A stretch of 64,000 bases of DNA, from NCBI GenBank assembly GCA_001931875.2, contig MSJH02000642.1:124001-188000 (forward strand). Direction: 5' to 3'. The stretch is from Byssochlamys sp. IMV 00236 (Eukaryota; Ascomycota; Eurotiomycetes; Eurotiales; Thermoascaceae). Both the position numbers and the translations under genes were made by a program. This document shows, piece by piece, positions 10,880 through 24,379 of the stretch. Position 1 is the stretch's first letter, and each line of letters begins with the position of its first letter. Below the pieces are notes generated by a model. It ran no database searches, was not told where the DNA came from, and saw only the letters and a list, made by a program, of their open reading frames with translations.

Positions 10880-13720
10880 TAGTTTTTATTTAAATCTTTA
10901 AGGAGATTAGATAAATGCGCCCAGAAATTATACCTCTAATTATTATTTAAATTATAGATTATAAACTATAATAGGCAAAAAGCTTCTTAGTACTAAAAGT
11001 ACTCTATAATATAATATAAGAAATAATAAAAAAGAGAATAAATATAGGGATTCTTAAATATAATTAAAGACCCTATTAAAATCTATAATTCTTAGTAAAA
11101 AAAAAATAATAAATATTAGCTAATTAATATAGCTATAGAAGTTAATTAAATAATAATATAAGATATTAATCTACCCTTTTTAGCTAATAAATTCTTAGAA
11201 GAGTTTAATAAAATATTAATATTAATACTTATAAACTTATTCTCTAGGTATAATTAGTTAGAGTTAGCTAAGGAATTATAAGACTTAATAGCTTTCTATA
11301 TATTAGGGATTAGTTTAATTTATTAAACTAGACTACTTTAAAGATAGATAAATATAATATAAGAGTTTATATAAGAAGTTATAAGAGTATTAGTAGATAA
11401 TATTCCTAATATTTATAATATATTTCTAGATAATATACTAATATAAGGACCTAAAACTAATTATAGGAGAAAAGAGATATTATTAAAAATTAGAAGGTTT
11501 ATATTTAAATATATCTAGAATATTAACAAGGTATTATATAATCTTAAATTTATAGGTTTAATAATTATTAGAAAAAAATTATAATTTATAGTATTAAGAA
11601 TTAAAATAATAGGCTATATATATAATACTAAGGGAAAATATCCTAAGTTAGCTAAAGTAATTAAGATCTTAAAATAGCTATCTTATTAAAATTTATAAGA
11701 AGTAAGAGAATTTTTAAGGATTATAACCTATTACTAGATATAGATTAAAAAATATATTATTAAAGCTGAGCTAATATATTTAATATTAAAGAAAAGATAA
11801 AATTTTTTTTAAGAGCTAAAATAATAAAAAGTAATAAATATTTTAAAAATAGCCCTAATAATAATACTAATACTTAAGCTAATTAATTATAGAGAGAGAG
11901 ATATAATTATTATTAATACTAATACTAATAGCAATAAATAGGGGGCTTAACTTATTTAAGAAGAAAAAGAGTTTAATAAGAGATACCCAGCTAAATATAA
12001 AAGTAAAGTATAAATATAAGTAAAGAAGTAATATAATAAAAAAAAGCTAGAATATAAAGTAATACTAAAGGTACTTTATAAATTCTAAATATATCTATAT
12101 AGTATATACTTTTAATTAGAGGTAGATATAAAAATTTTAGTAATATAATTAAATAGAATAGTTATAGATCTCTCTAGGTTAATAATTATTTAATAAATTA
12201 CTTAAATTTAGCTATTTAACTTTAATATTATTTATATATTAGGGAAAAAAAACTTAGTTATAGATAGATTATCTTAAAAGCCAGTAATAGAATAAGACTT
12301 AAAAGAGGTAAAAAATAATAATATAAAGAAATTCCTAGACCTATAGTTTTATATAGTCTATTATACTAATATATAAAAGGTAGAATTAGATAATATCCCT
12401 TAGTTAATACCTATATTATATTAGTTAGAAAAGTCTTTATTAATTATAGAATAATTATAAACTATAATAAAACTAGATAATATAAATAGAGAATAGTATA
12501 CTAAGTTTAAGAAAAAGGCCCTAAAATATATAGTCTAAAATAGTATGCTTTTTTAGAGAATATAATAAAATTAATTTTATTATATAGTTATTAATAATAA
12601 AGAAAAATAAAAAAAAATTCTTATAGCCCTTTATAAAGAGTATAGATATTATAAATATAAAGCAATTTATTAAAAGGTAGCTAATTAATATTAGTAAAAA
12701 GGCCTATATAAATATATTGCTAAATAAGTAAAGATATATAATAAATATTAGAAAATAAATAAAGAATATATAGAAGAAGCTTTATAATTAATATTTATTT
12801 TATTAGGGAGATTAAAGCTATACCTAAATATCTATAAGATTATATTACTTAGTAAAAAAAGACTTATATTATTATATTTTAGGATAACTTTAGTTAGATT
12901 AAATATAAAGCCCTTAATAGCCTTATTTTAAAAGTTATTACTAAATTTTTATAGGAAGACTAGATTTATTATTAAGGAGTAATAGAGACTCTTATTAATA
13001 ATAAAGGATTAGAAAATAAAGCTATAGTTAATATATTAGTATAAAAATATAAGATTAATTATATTAAAATCTTGCTATATAACCTATAAATAAATAAAGC
13101 AGTTAAAGTTATATATAAGTCTTTTATATATAATATTAAAAAACTTATAAAAGGAATAAAAATAAATTAGATAAATTACCTACTAATAATAATCTAAATA
13201 AATAAAAATATAATTAAGATTTTTATAGGCTTAATACTATTTAAAGCAATTATAGGATATAATACTATATTACTAATTAAACTAAAAGTATCTATTTAAA
13301 AGACTTTAATATAGGATAAGGTTAAGATTATAAAAGATCTTTTACTCCTTTATATATAATAAATAGAGCTCTAAGATTAAGATATAGAAGAGGCCTAATT
13401 TTATATTTAATATATAAGAAAAACTAGTAAAAAAGTCTTTAATAATAAGAAATAGTTCTATAAAGAATAATTAATAGAAAAATAGCTTATTTTACTTTAT
13501 AATATAAAGCTTAAAATATCTTATTCTATAAAACTAGTATATTATTAGCTTAAACTATATAAGATTAAAAAAGTTCTTAGGAAAGAATCCTATAAGTTTA
13601 AGAAGTTAGATAATATATTTTTTAGGGACCTAATTTATAAGAATTACTTAAAAAACTATTATTTATAAGAGAATTAAAATAAAATATTAATTATAAGTAA
13701 TAATATAGTATTTAAATAAG
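10880..13720 (+). pseudogene. Element 0 pol relic: reverse transcriptase, RNase H, integrase
   Basis: Reading through RIP stops, the RT opens with a GILKYS..PY.NL.FLVKKK palm entry at about 11040-11110. It continues with NLFSRYNQLELAKEL (about 11235-11280) and the catalytic loop FLDN at 11423-11434, where FLDD is expected, a change RIP can make. The thumb/connection runs to the RNase H region near 11880-12300. An integrase zinc-finger and DDE core region covers roughly 12600-13300. The integrase C-terminus has a GPY/F-type module (YKIKKVLRKESYKFKKLDN near 13555-13620) and no chromodomain. It is unable to encode protein. Confidence 0.75.
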
Positions 13721-13899
13721 AAAATTAGTAATTAAGTAATAATAATAATAATATAGACTAGATATTACCTAGATTAAAATATATAGTTATAGTTCTAGCA
13801 CCCTCCTTTTAAAAAAGTTAGCTTAAAAAAAGGAAAGTAAAAAACTAGTAATAAAATAAATTTAATATTAAGCAAAAATACTATAATAGGAAGAGAAGG

Positions 13900-16372
13900 A
13901 AAGTAAACTTAAGATAAGGGTGTCTTTTTTAAGGGAAAAGAAGGATTTAAAGATGCCTAATAATAATCAAGAAAAAAAAAAAAGAAATAACTAAAAAATA
14001 TATAATATTAGCTTAAATATCTTAAAAAAGTCTATAAATAAAGCTAAAAATAGAAAATATTAGATAAAAAATATAAGTAATAAATAAAGAATTCTCACCT
14101 TATTATAAAAATCTTACTTTTTATATTATATAATATTATAGTAGAAGTAACTAGAGATTAAATTAAGCTAAACTTAACCTTATCTTACCTTTTAAGTATA
14201 TCTTTTTGCTTAAAAACTATTTTAAAAAATTGCTCTATAAAAATATATATTAAAAATAGAAGAAAATATACTAGAAATATAAAATATTATCTATTAGAAT
14301 AAAGCTTTTTAATTTAGAATATATATATATACTATAGTTAATAAAATTTATAAGCTTATAAAAGAAATAATAAATAAGGCTAATAATAAAAAAAAAAGGT
14401 TTAATTTATAAGTAATATAATAGTAATTATTTTAAATTTTTAAAGCAGGTATAATAAAATAGCTAGTAATTTTTATAATTTTTTAAACTAATAAAAGCTG
14501 TTAGAAGAAGTAAGAAAGAAAAAAATATTAATTATTAATAAGCTAAAAGAATTAAAAATATAAACAAAAAAGAACTATAAATATACTAATAAAGGTTATT
14601 ATAAAGCTATAGAAAAATAAGGTTAAAAAATTATAGACTAAGTCTTATTAATTATTAGATAATTATATTAGACCTTAGTAGCTATAAAAGAATTAGTATT
14701 TAATATTAGAGATTAGAGAATAATAGCTATATATCTAGCAAGAGTATAAATTAATAAACTTTATAATATTAGGAAATAAAAAATATTAATTAAAAAGAGC
14801 TTTTAATTAATTAATATTAGAAAAATAAGAGATATTTTAAGAAAAACCCTTAATAGAGAAGGATTAATTTTTTAAAAGCCTATTAATAAAGAGCTACAAG
14901 AGATTAAAATAAGAATAAGAGAAAATAATCTTTTAAAGGAGATTATAAAAAAAAAAATATTAGATTAAAAATTTAAATAAGAGCTTATTAATAGATCTAA
15001 TATTAGATAAAAAAAAAATATAGAGAAGAAGGAGAAAGAAAAGAAGAAAATTAAGAGTTTTAAAAAGCTAAAAGGGGAAAAGAAGTTTAAAACTTAAAAT
15101 AAGAGAAAAAGGCTAAAAAAAGAATATAAATATAAGATTAATATATCTATATTAATAAAAAAGGCCATTATTAATTTAAAAGATAAAGAAATATTAGAAT
15201 TTTTAAAGGAAGAAAGAATTAAACCTGCTATTATATATTAAGTTTATATTAAAGAAATATAAAGCATAATAAAATTAAAGAATATAAAAGATAATATTCT
15301 TAGAAAAAGATTAAAAATATTTATAGATAGTAATAATAATCTTAAATCCTAGAATATTAATATAGACTACTAGAAATGGTTTTAAAGGGGATAAAGATTT
15401 AAAGCTAATTTTAAAGATTATTACTATCTAGATAAAGAGAAAACTAAAATATAGTTTTAATTAAGTAGACTAAATATAAGTACTAAAGAGGTTAAAGAAG
15501 TCTTATAATAGATTAATTTAAAGAAAATTAAATTAATTTATAAGCTATATATATAACTATTAATTAATATAATTAATATAAGAGAGAATATATCTATAAA
15601 AGAAGTAAGAGGAGTATTAAAAATAATTAAAAATATAAAAGCTAGTAATAATAAAGCAGTAAAAAAAAAGACTATTTAGAATAATAACTTATCTTTATAA
15701 AAATTTATTTAAAAAAACTAAATAATTTATAAATAAAACTTTTAAAAGTAAATAAGTAATAAAATCTCTTAGCAAAGTTTTAAAAATTAATATAAAGCCC
15801 TCCTTTTCTATAATAAACCTAGAAGACCCCTTTATTAAAAAAGAAACCAGGCATTTAAAAAAATATATAAAATACTAGAACTATATAGTTTAAAGATAAT
15901 ATAAAGATTAAGCAGATATTAAATATATCTAACAATAGCTAAATTAAAAAAAAATAAAAAATCCTATTCTAGGAAGTCCTAAAAATATAAAAGATAAAGA
16001 TAATATAAAAATTAAAAAATCTTTATCTAAAGACCTTCTCTCTAAGAAATCTTTAATATTAAGGATAGTTTAATTATTTAAAGATCTTAAATTAATTAAT
16101 ATAGATACTTTTAGTAATATATCTAATAGCTTATATTATAAAGCCTAAAATAATCTATATAGAGCTAAAGAGTATCCTAAATCTAAATATAGGGATAAAA
16201 AATATTTTAATTTAAGTAAAAAAGACTTTATCCTAAATAAGATATAGAATTAATATATTTAATTAAATATTATAATAAGGGAGGATTTTAACTATTAAGA
16301 AATAAATAAGATTTTTTAAATTATATCTTTTAAAGGGAAACTAATAAAAGAGATATTATAATATACTACTAT
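13900..16372 (+). pseudogene. Extra post-integrase reading frame of the retroelement family (element 0 copy)
   Basis: About 2.5 kb between the end of integrase and the element 1 insertion can be read on the plus strand as one Lys/Gln/Asn-rich, mostly helical protein once RIP stops are read as Gln or Trp. The middle (about 14940-15130) is strongly Lys/Glu-rich. The frame continues after the insertion (36796 to about 37500) and ends close to the polypurine tract. No domain is recognised. Its position matches the env-like or additional-ORF slot of some gypsy elements, but nothing shows it is an envelope: no signal peptide or membrane anchor is visible. Confidence 0.5.
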
Positions 16373-16712
16373 TGTAGTAAGGAGAATTAGTATAAAGAAT
16401 ATAATTAGTTAAGGGGTTATATGCTTTTACTTAAAGTCTTTAAAAAGTCTATAAGCAAAGTAGGAGAGGAGGAAGGACAGTAAGGAAATAATATCTTTTA
16501 GTTATTTAGAATAAAATAATTAGCTTTTTCTTTCTATTATTATTTAGTATCAGTTTAGTATTAGATTATTATTAATTTATTATATTAATTTATAGCTAGA
16601 GCTTTTTCTCTAGCTCTACTTTAAGCTCCAAAACTAAATACTTTTCTCTTCCTTCTTAATACCTATTTGCTTAAAGATTTTATATTAAGTTTTAATATAT
16701 CTTCCTATAATA
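16373..16712 (+). repeat. 5' LTR of element 1 (340 nt)
   Basis: Begins TGTAGTAAGGAG and ends CCTATAATA, the RIP-altered form of CCCACAACA seen in its partner at 36456-36795. It is preceded by the target duplication CTAT. Confidence 0.85.
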
Positions 16713-16729
16713 AATTAGAGCTAAATATA

Positions 16730-18950
16730 GGAGGTATTAAAATATTAAGCAGAAATAAAGAAGAAAAAAAAACTAGAAGCTAAGGTTAAGGCTAAAGCTA
16801 AAAAAAGAAATAAAAAATAATAAAAAGATAAACAAAATAGCTAAAAAAAATCACTATTATAAATAAAAAGAGATAAATATATCTCTTAAATTAGCAAAGA
16901 TAGCAAATATAATATAGGGCAAAAATATATATTAATAATAAGAAAAAGAAAAGATTACTAAATATAAAAAAGAGCTTAGCAAGCATAAAAGGAAAATAAA
17001 AATTTAGAAAGAATAAGAAATTATTAAATAAAAACTATTTATTAAAAAGTAGAAGAATTTCTTATTATTATCTTTATTACTATTCCTTTAAAAAAATATA
17101 GAAAAAAGCACTAAACTTTTTAATATTAGTTAAGATAAAAAAACCCTTAATTCTTTAATATTACTAGATCTAGAGACATAAATAGCTCAGATATTTAAAA
17201 ATATAAGATTATTAATAGCACAGTTAATCTAGATTATATTAGCTCTATAAATACTAATACCTAAAAATCTTAGGGTATTATATTTTAAAGGGGATAATAT
17301 TATTTATTATCTAAGGCTTTTTAAGAGGCTATATAAGGCGAATTAATTCTTAAAAAAAGAAAAAATTAAATAATTTATAGACTATTATAGCCCGTCGGTA
17401 TTATTATAAATAAATATTTAACTTAAATATAAAGAGAAAAACTACTTAAAACTGGTAAAAGCAATTAAATAAGAGTATATTTACTATAATAAGCATTAAA
17501 GGAAATATAATATCTAATAGCTAAAAAGGTTTAAAAATATAAAATATAATAGCTCTAAAGACCTAAAGGAATATAATTAAAAATATTAAGCTATATTAAA
17601 AGTATTAGTAACTTTAAATAAATTAAGCTAATACTTACAGAGAGTTTAATATTTTTAAGAACTTCTAAAAGAGCTTAAATAGCAGGTAATTTAAGAGTTA
17701 AATATAGATTATTATACTTTATCTATTATTAAATATACTAATTTCTATAAAGAGATAATAAATAAGATAAGAATAATTAAAACCCTTTGCTATCTTAATA
17801 GTAATAAACTAGAGAAAGATTAAGATATAATAGCTTTAATAAAAAAAAAGGTAATTAAAAAAAATAATATATAACTTCTTATTAAACTTAATAAAACTTA
17901 TTTAAATAAGAATAAAAATAAGACTAAATAATAAAATACTAAAATAAAATTAATAAAGCAATTATAAATTAATTAATTAATAAAAGAGTTTAAAAAGTTA
18001 AAACTATATAATATACAATATATAAGGAGGCCTAATAATAGCATGCCTAATACTAGTATAAATATATAAGCTAAAACGCCTTTAGAATTTAACCCAACTA
18101 AAAGATTTAAAATATTTTTAAACTTATATAATTTCTGCTGGGCTCCTAATTATATTTAATCTTATTACCTAGATTTAAAAAGCCTCTTAAATTAGAAGCT
18201 TATTTATTAAAGAGAAGACTATAAACTTTACTTTAGGCTAAAAAGATAGAATAGAGAAGTTATTTATCTTATATAAAAAAATATATTATAAAAAGAGATT
18301 ATTAAATAAAGACTAAAGGAAGAATAAAAAAATATTAGCTTAATTAGGTATAATATCTAGTCGATTATACTAGGACAGCCTAGAGATAACTTAAGCTTTA
18401 AAAAAGAAGCTAGGAATATTATAAAAAATTATTATTCTATTAATATAATAAGATTAAATAAGCCCTAAGGAATAAAAAAAAGATAAAACGGGATTAAATA
18501 ATTATATAAAAAAAAACTACAAAAAGTAATTAAATAAGAATAAAGATTTCTTTTAATTAAAATAAATTAATTTAGCAATTATTAGCCTCTAAATATAACT
18601 AAAAAAATAAAGATAATTAAAAAAAAAATAAAAGATATATTTAAGTAGAGTAAGGATAAAAAAATTGCTAAGATAAAAAAAAAATAAAAGTTAAAGAGGT
18701 TTAAAATTATAGATAAGCTAAAAGGGACTACTAATATAATAGGGGTTATAAACCAGATATTAAATACTAGAGTTCAGATATTAATTTAAGACCTTATCAG
18801 TCTATTTCCTAATTTATATAAGGCTTTATTTATTTTATAACTATAGCAAGTAATAATAAAGGCAATATTCTATAATACTAAAGAAGTATAGTTTAATGCT
18901 TTTATATTAAATATAGAGTATATAATAAATAATATAGATTAATATACTTA
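16730..18950 (+). pseudogene. Element 1 gag relic
   Basis: Read through RIP stops, the plus strand gives a retrotransposon Gag. A Lys-rich N-terminal part is followed by a capsid-like core near 17270-17700: YFKGDNIIYYL, then a helical region with Tyr-Gln repeats such as EYNQKYQAIL. This resembles Gag of fungal Ty3/gypsy elements. No intact zinc knuckle is visible. Confidence 0.6.
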
Positions 18951-18989
18951 TATATTCTTATAATTTAAGCCTCTTAATAAAGATAAGAT

Positions 18990-19460
18990 ACTATATATAG
19001 CTATAACTCTAAAATTGCCGATTAAAATTAATAATTATAAAAAGATATAAAATATTATAATAAATAGTAGAGCTAAAATTAATATAATATATAAAGATAT
19101 AGCAAATTACTATAAACTTATTATAAGCTAAAAATTTAGAGATAATATAATATTAACAAATAGTAGGCAGATTTCTTTTATAAATCTCTATAAAAAGATA
19201 TTTATATAAATAAAATCTTTCTATTATAAGATCTCTTTTTTTATAATAAATAATAAGATTAACTATAATTATATTCTGGGATGGCCTTTTAAATATTAAG
19301 TATATTTATAATATATTGCTCTATTAAATAAGATAATAAAAAGTATAATTTACTCTATAAATTAAAAGAATTAAGCTATTATTTAGGTATTTTTAATAAA
19401 TAACCTAAGAAATAAGTTAAAAGAAGAGATATTACGCGATTTATTATCTTAAGCATAAGA
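18990..19460 (+). pseudogene. Element 1 aspartic protease relic
   Basis: The codons at 19063-19080 read NSRAKI, the RIP-altered counterpart of DSRAEI in element R (plus 28151-28168, minus strand) and of the retropepsin motif DSGAEI. A hydrophobic strand pattern and ILGWPF follow at about 19270. Catalytic Asp is lost here. Confidence 0.65.
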
Positions 19461-19979
19461 GTTATTAAATTAAAGCTAAAAAGAAATAATAGATATTAAA
19501 CTAAGAATAGAAAAAGCCTATAGGAGCTATACTTAGTAAATAATATTAGCTTTAAAATAAGCAAGGAAATTAAAAATAAAAAGATAAAGATATTTAAACC
19601 TACTAAATTAAATAAAAAAGTTAAAAAGTTATAGGGGTATAAACTATTTAAAAGGTATAATCTTTTTACTATAAAAATAAAATATTCTATTAATATATAG
19701 TATAAGAAAAAATATAAAAAGGTTTATCTAATAAATATATTAAATATATTTATAGCAGCTTTAAGGGAATTATTAGAATAAAAAAAAGTTATTAAAAAGC
19801 GCTATTATAAAAACCCCTAAAAAAATATAAAAAAAATATATAAAGGATTTACTAAATATATCTAGCTAAAAATATTAAATATTAAGAAAGAAATAAGATT
19901 AATACTAGATTATCTAAAGAACCTTATTATAGGTAATAATTTATAGCTAAGAGAGAAAAAACTATTAATAGAGGTGCTT

Positions 19980-20649
19980 TTTACCTAAAAAATAGTCCTT
20001 ACCTAAATTTTTAAAGAGATTAGATAAATATACCTAAAGGTTGCACTTCTAATTGCTATTTAAACTATAGATTATAAACTATAATAGATAAAAAGCTTCC
20101 TAATATTAAAAGCACTTTATAATATAATATAAAAAATAATAAAAGAAAGAATAAATATAGGAATTCTTAAATATAGTTAAAGACCCTATTAAAATCTATA
20201 GTTTTTAATAAAAAAAAAAAATAATAAATATTAGCTAATTAATATAGCTATAAAAATCAATTAAATAATAATATAAGATATTAATCTACTCTCTTTAGCT
20301 AATAAATTCTTAGAAGAGTTTAGTAGAATACTAGTATTAATGCTTATAGACTTATTCTCTGAGTATAATTAATTAAAATTAGCTAAGGAATTGCGGGACT
20401 TAATAGCTTTTTATATGCCAAAGATTAGTTTAATTTATTAAGCCAGACTATTTTAAGGATAGATAAATATAATATAAAAATTTATATAAAAAGTTATAAG
20501 AGTACTAGCAGATAATATTCTTAATATTTATAATATATTTCTAGATAATATGCTAATATAAGGACCTAAGACTAATTATAAGGGAGAAGAGATACTACTA
20601 GAAATTAGAAGGTTTATATTTAAATATATCTAGAATATTAATAATATAC
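19980..20649 (+). pseudogene. Element 1 reverse transcriptase, 5' part, cut by element R
   Basis: Same RT sequence as in element 0: LFSEYNQLKLAKELRDLIAFY at about 20350-20420 and catalytic-loop relic FLDN at 20538-20549. Coding homology stops at 20649, about 100 nt after the loop, where the terminal TGTTG of element R starts. It resumes at 30850. Confidence 0.75.
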
Positions 20650-20975
20650 TGTTGTAGGAAGATATATTAAGACTTAGCATAAAGTCTTTAAGCAAGTAGG
20701 TATTAAGAAGAAAGAGAAAAATATTTAGCTTCAGAGCTCAGAGTAGAACTAGAGGAGAAGCTCTAGCTATAAACTAATATAGTAAACCAATAATAATCTA
20801 ATACTGAACTAATACTAGATAATAATAGAAAGGAAAAGCTAATTATTTTATTCTAAATAATTAAAAGGTATTATCTCTCTTCTCCTGCTTTGCTTATAGA
20901 CTTTTTAAAGATTTTAAATAAAAGCATATAACCTCTTAACTAATTATATTCTTTATACTAATCCTTTTTATTATA
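20650..20975 (-). repeat. 3' LTR of element R (326 nt)
   Basis: On the plus strand it starts TGTTGTAGGAAG and ends TTTTTATTATA. It lacks a 14-nt segment present in the LTRs of elements 0 and 1. Confidence 0.85.
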
Positions 20976-20999
20976 TAGCTTCCCCTTCTCTAAGAGTAA

Positions 21000-23900
21000 A
21001 TACCCCTATCTACCTTCTTTAGTTATTATAATCTATATTATCTCCTTTTTTTAATATTATAAATTATTTCTAAAGCAAGAATGCTCTAATTTCTAGTATT
21101 ATATATACCTTAAAATCCTTAATTTATAAAGCTAAGTTCCTTTCTTCTGTAGATAATCTTAAATTAATAATATATTTTATTTTAATATAAAGTATAGCTC
21201 TGCTTTAATTTTTAAGCAATTTTAATTTAACTAATTAAATATTGCTTTACCTATAGTTATAACTCTATTTATTTAAATATTAAAAGGCCCAGATCCTCCT
21301 TAGTTAAATTTTATCTTATCTTACTCTTTATAATTAAAACAATAGATATTATTAAAATCTATTCCCTAATTCTTTAATATTAGCTAATATAGATTACTAA
21401 TAAAAATTATTTCTCTCTGCCTAAATATAATATCTCTTAAGCCTATAATTTTTTTAAACTTATCTTTAATAATTAATCTAATTCCTAAAATTATAAAACT
21501 TCAGCCTATTCCTTCCTTAAGGATAGCAGTCTCTATATTTAATACTTTTAGCTTATATCCCCTAAGATACTAAACCTATAGCCTATATTTATTATAACTA
21601 TATAGTGCTAACTAGATTAAATAAATCTAAATATCTTATATAATAACCTTCTAAAGAATACTCCTAGATAAGTTCTTAAGCCCTATTATTCCTTTACCCT
21701 CCTTCTTATAATAAAGGGCTGCTTTTACTTCTATAATAATATATTATAATATCCCTTCTACTAATTTCTTTTTAAAAGATATAATCTAGAAAACCTTATT
21801 TATTTCCTAATAATTAAAATTCTCTTTTATTATAATACCTAACTAGATATATTAGTCCTATATCTTATTTAGGGTAAAGTCTTCTTTATTTAAATTAAAA
21901 TATTTTTTGTCCCTATATTTAGATTTGGGATACTCTTTAACCCTATATAGATTATCTTAAACTTTATAATATAAGCTGCTTAATATATTATTAGAAATAT
22001 CTATATTAATTAACCTAAGATCTTTAAATAATTAAACTATCCCTAATATTAAGGATTTCTTAGGGAGAAGATTTTTAGATAAAGATTCTTTAATTTTTAT
22101 ATTATCTCTATCTTTTATACTTTTAGGACTTTTTAAAATAAGACTCTTTATTCTTCCTTTAATCTAGCTGTTATTAGATATGCCTAATATCTGCTTAGCC
22201 TCTATATTATCTTTAAACTATATAGTTCTAATATTTTATATATTTTTTAAATGCCTAATTTTTTTCTTAATAAAGGGGTCTTCTAGGTTTACTATAGAAA
22301 AAAAGGGCTTTATATTAGTTCTTAAGGCTTTATTAAGAGGTTCTATTATCTATTTATCTTTAAAAATTTTACTTATAAACTATTTAGTTTTTTTAAGCAA
22401 ATTTCTATAAAAATAAATTATTATTTTAAATAATCTCTTCTTTTGCTGCTTTACTATTACTAGCTTTATATTTCTTATTATTTTTAATACTCCTTTAGCT
22501 TCTTTTATAAATATATTTTTTCTTATACTAATTATATTGGCCAATAATTATATATAAGGCTTATAGATTAAATTAATCTTCTTAAAATTAATCTACTATA
22601 AGACTTTTCTAACCTCCTTAATACTTATATTTAGTTTATTTAGCTAAGATTATACTTTAGTTTCCCTCTTATCTAGGCAGTAATAATCTTTAAGATTAAT
22701 ATTAAGTCTCTATCCCTATTAAAACTATTTCTAATAGTCTATATTAATATTCTAAGATTTAAGATTATTATTATTATCTATAAGTATTTTTAATCTTTTT
22801 TTAAAAATATTATCTTTTATACTTCTTAGTCTTATTATATTTTATATTTTTTTAATATAAACTTAATATATAGCAATAGGTTTAATCTTTTCTTTCTTTA
22901 AAAATTCTAATATTTTTTTGCCTTTTAAATTAGTAATAGCCTTTTTTATTAATATAAATATACTAATCTTATATTTATATCTTTTTTTTAACTATTTTTC
23001 TTTATCTTAAATCTTAAGCTTTTTTTCTCTTTTTAGCTTTTTAGGATTCTTAATTCTTTTTTTTCCTTTTTCCTCTTTTTTTATATTTTTCTCTTCTTTA
23101 TCTAATATTAGATTTATTAATAAGCTCTTATCTAAATCTTCTATTTAATATTCTTTCTCTTCTTTTATAATCTCTTTTAAAAGATTATTCTTTCTTATTC
23201 TTATTCTAACCTCTTATAGCTCTTTATTAATAAATTTTTAAAAAATTAGTCCTTTTTTACTAAGGGCTTTTCTTAAGATATCTCTTACCTTTCTAATATT
23301 AATTAGTTAAAGGCTCTTTTTAGTTAATATTCTTTATCTCCTAATATTATAAAGTCTATTAATTTATACTTTTATTAGATATATAGCTATTATTTTCTAA
23401 TCTTTAATATTAGAAGCTAATTCTTTTATAGCTACTAAGGTTTAATATAATTTTCTAATAATTAATAAAACTTAATTTATAATCTTTTAGCCTTATTTTT
23501 TTATAACTTTATAATAATCTTTATTAATATATTTATAATTCTTTTTTGCTTATATTTTTAATTCTTTTAACTTATTAATAGCTAATATTTTTTTTTTTCT
23601 TATTTCTTCTAACAGCTTCTATTAATTTAAGAAATTATAAAAATTATTAGCTATTTTATTATATCTATTTTAAAAATTTAAAATAATTGCTGCTATATTA
23701 CTTATAAATTAAATCTTTTTTTTTTTATTATTAGCCTTATTTATTATCTCTTTTATAAGCTTATAAATTTTGCTAACTATAATATATATATATATTCTAA
23801 GTTAAAAAGCTTTATCTTAACAGATAATATTTTATATTTCTAATATATTTTCTTCTATTTTTAATATATATCTTTATAGAGCAACTCTTTAAAATAGTTT

Positions 23901-24200
23901 CTAAATAAAAAAATATACTTAAAAGGTAAAATAAGGTTAAGTTTAGCTTAATTTAGTCTCTAATCACTTTTGCTATAATATTATATAATATAAAAAATAA
24001 AGTTTTTATAATAAGATAAGAATTCTTTATTTATTACTTATATTCTTTATTTAATATTTTCTATTTTTAGCTTTATTTATAGACTTTTTTAAGATATTTA
24101 AATTAATATTATATATTTTTTAGTTATCTCTTTTTTTCTTCTTTCTTAATTATCTTTAGGCATTTTTAAATCTTTTCCCTCCCTAAAAAAAGACGCCCTT
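21000..24200 (-). pseudogene. Extra post-integrase reading frame of element R
   Basis: Minus-strand homologue of 13900-16372 and 33200-36440, lying between integrase and the 3' LTR. It is RIP-decayed. A 76-codon open frame on the opposite strand at 22180-22410 is an antisense shadow. Confidence 0.5.
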
Positions 24201-24379
24201 ATCTTAAGTTTATTTTCCTTCTCTTCCTATTATAATATTTTTATTTAATATTAAACTTACTTTATTATTAGCTTTTTACTTCTCTCCTTCTAAACTAATA
24301 TTTTTAAAAAGAGAATATTAAGATTATAACTATATATTTTAATCTAGATAATATCTAGTCTATATTATCTTTATTATTA

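Noticed and set aside
22180..22410. 76-codon open frame inside element R and its 79-codon relative at 35021-35260 (minus)
   Set aside because: The two are homologous only because they are the antisense strand of the retroelement's extra ORF in two copies. They are open by chance in AT-rich DNA.
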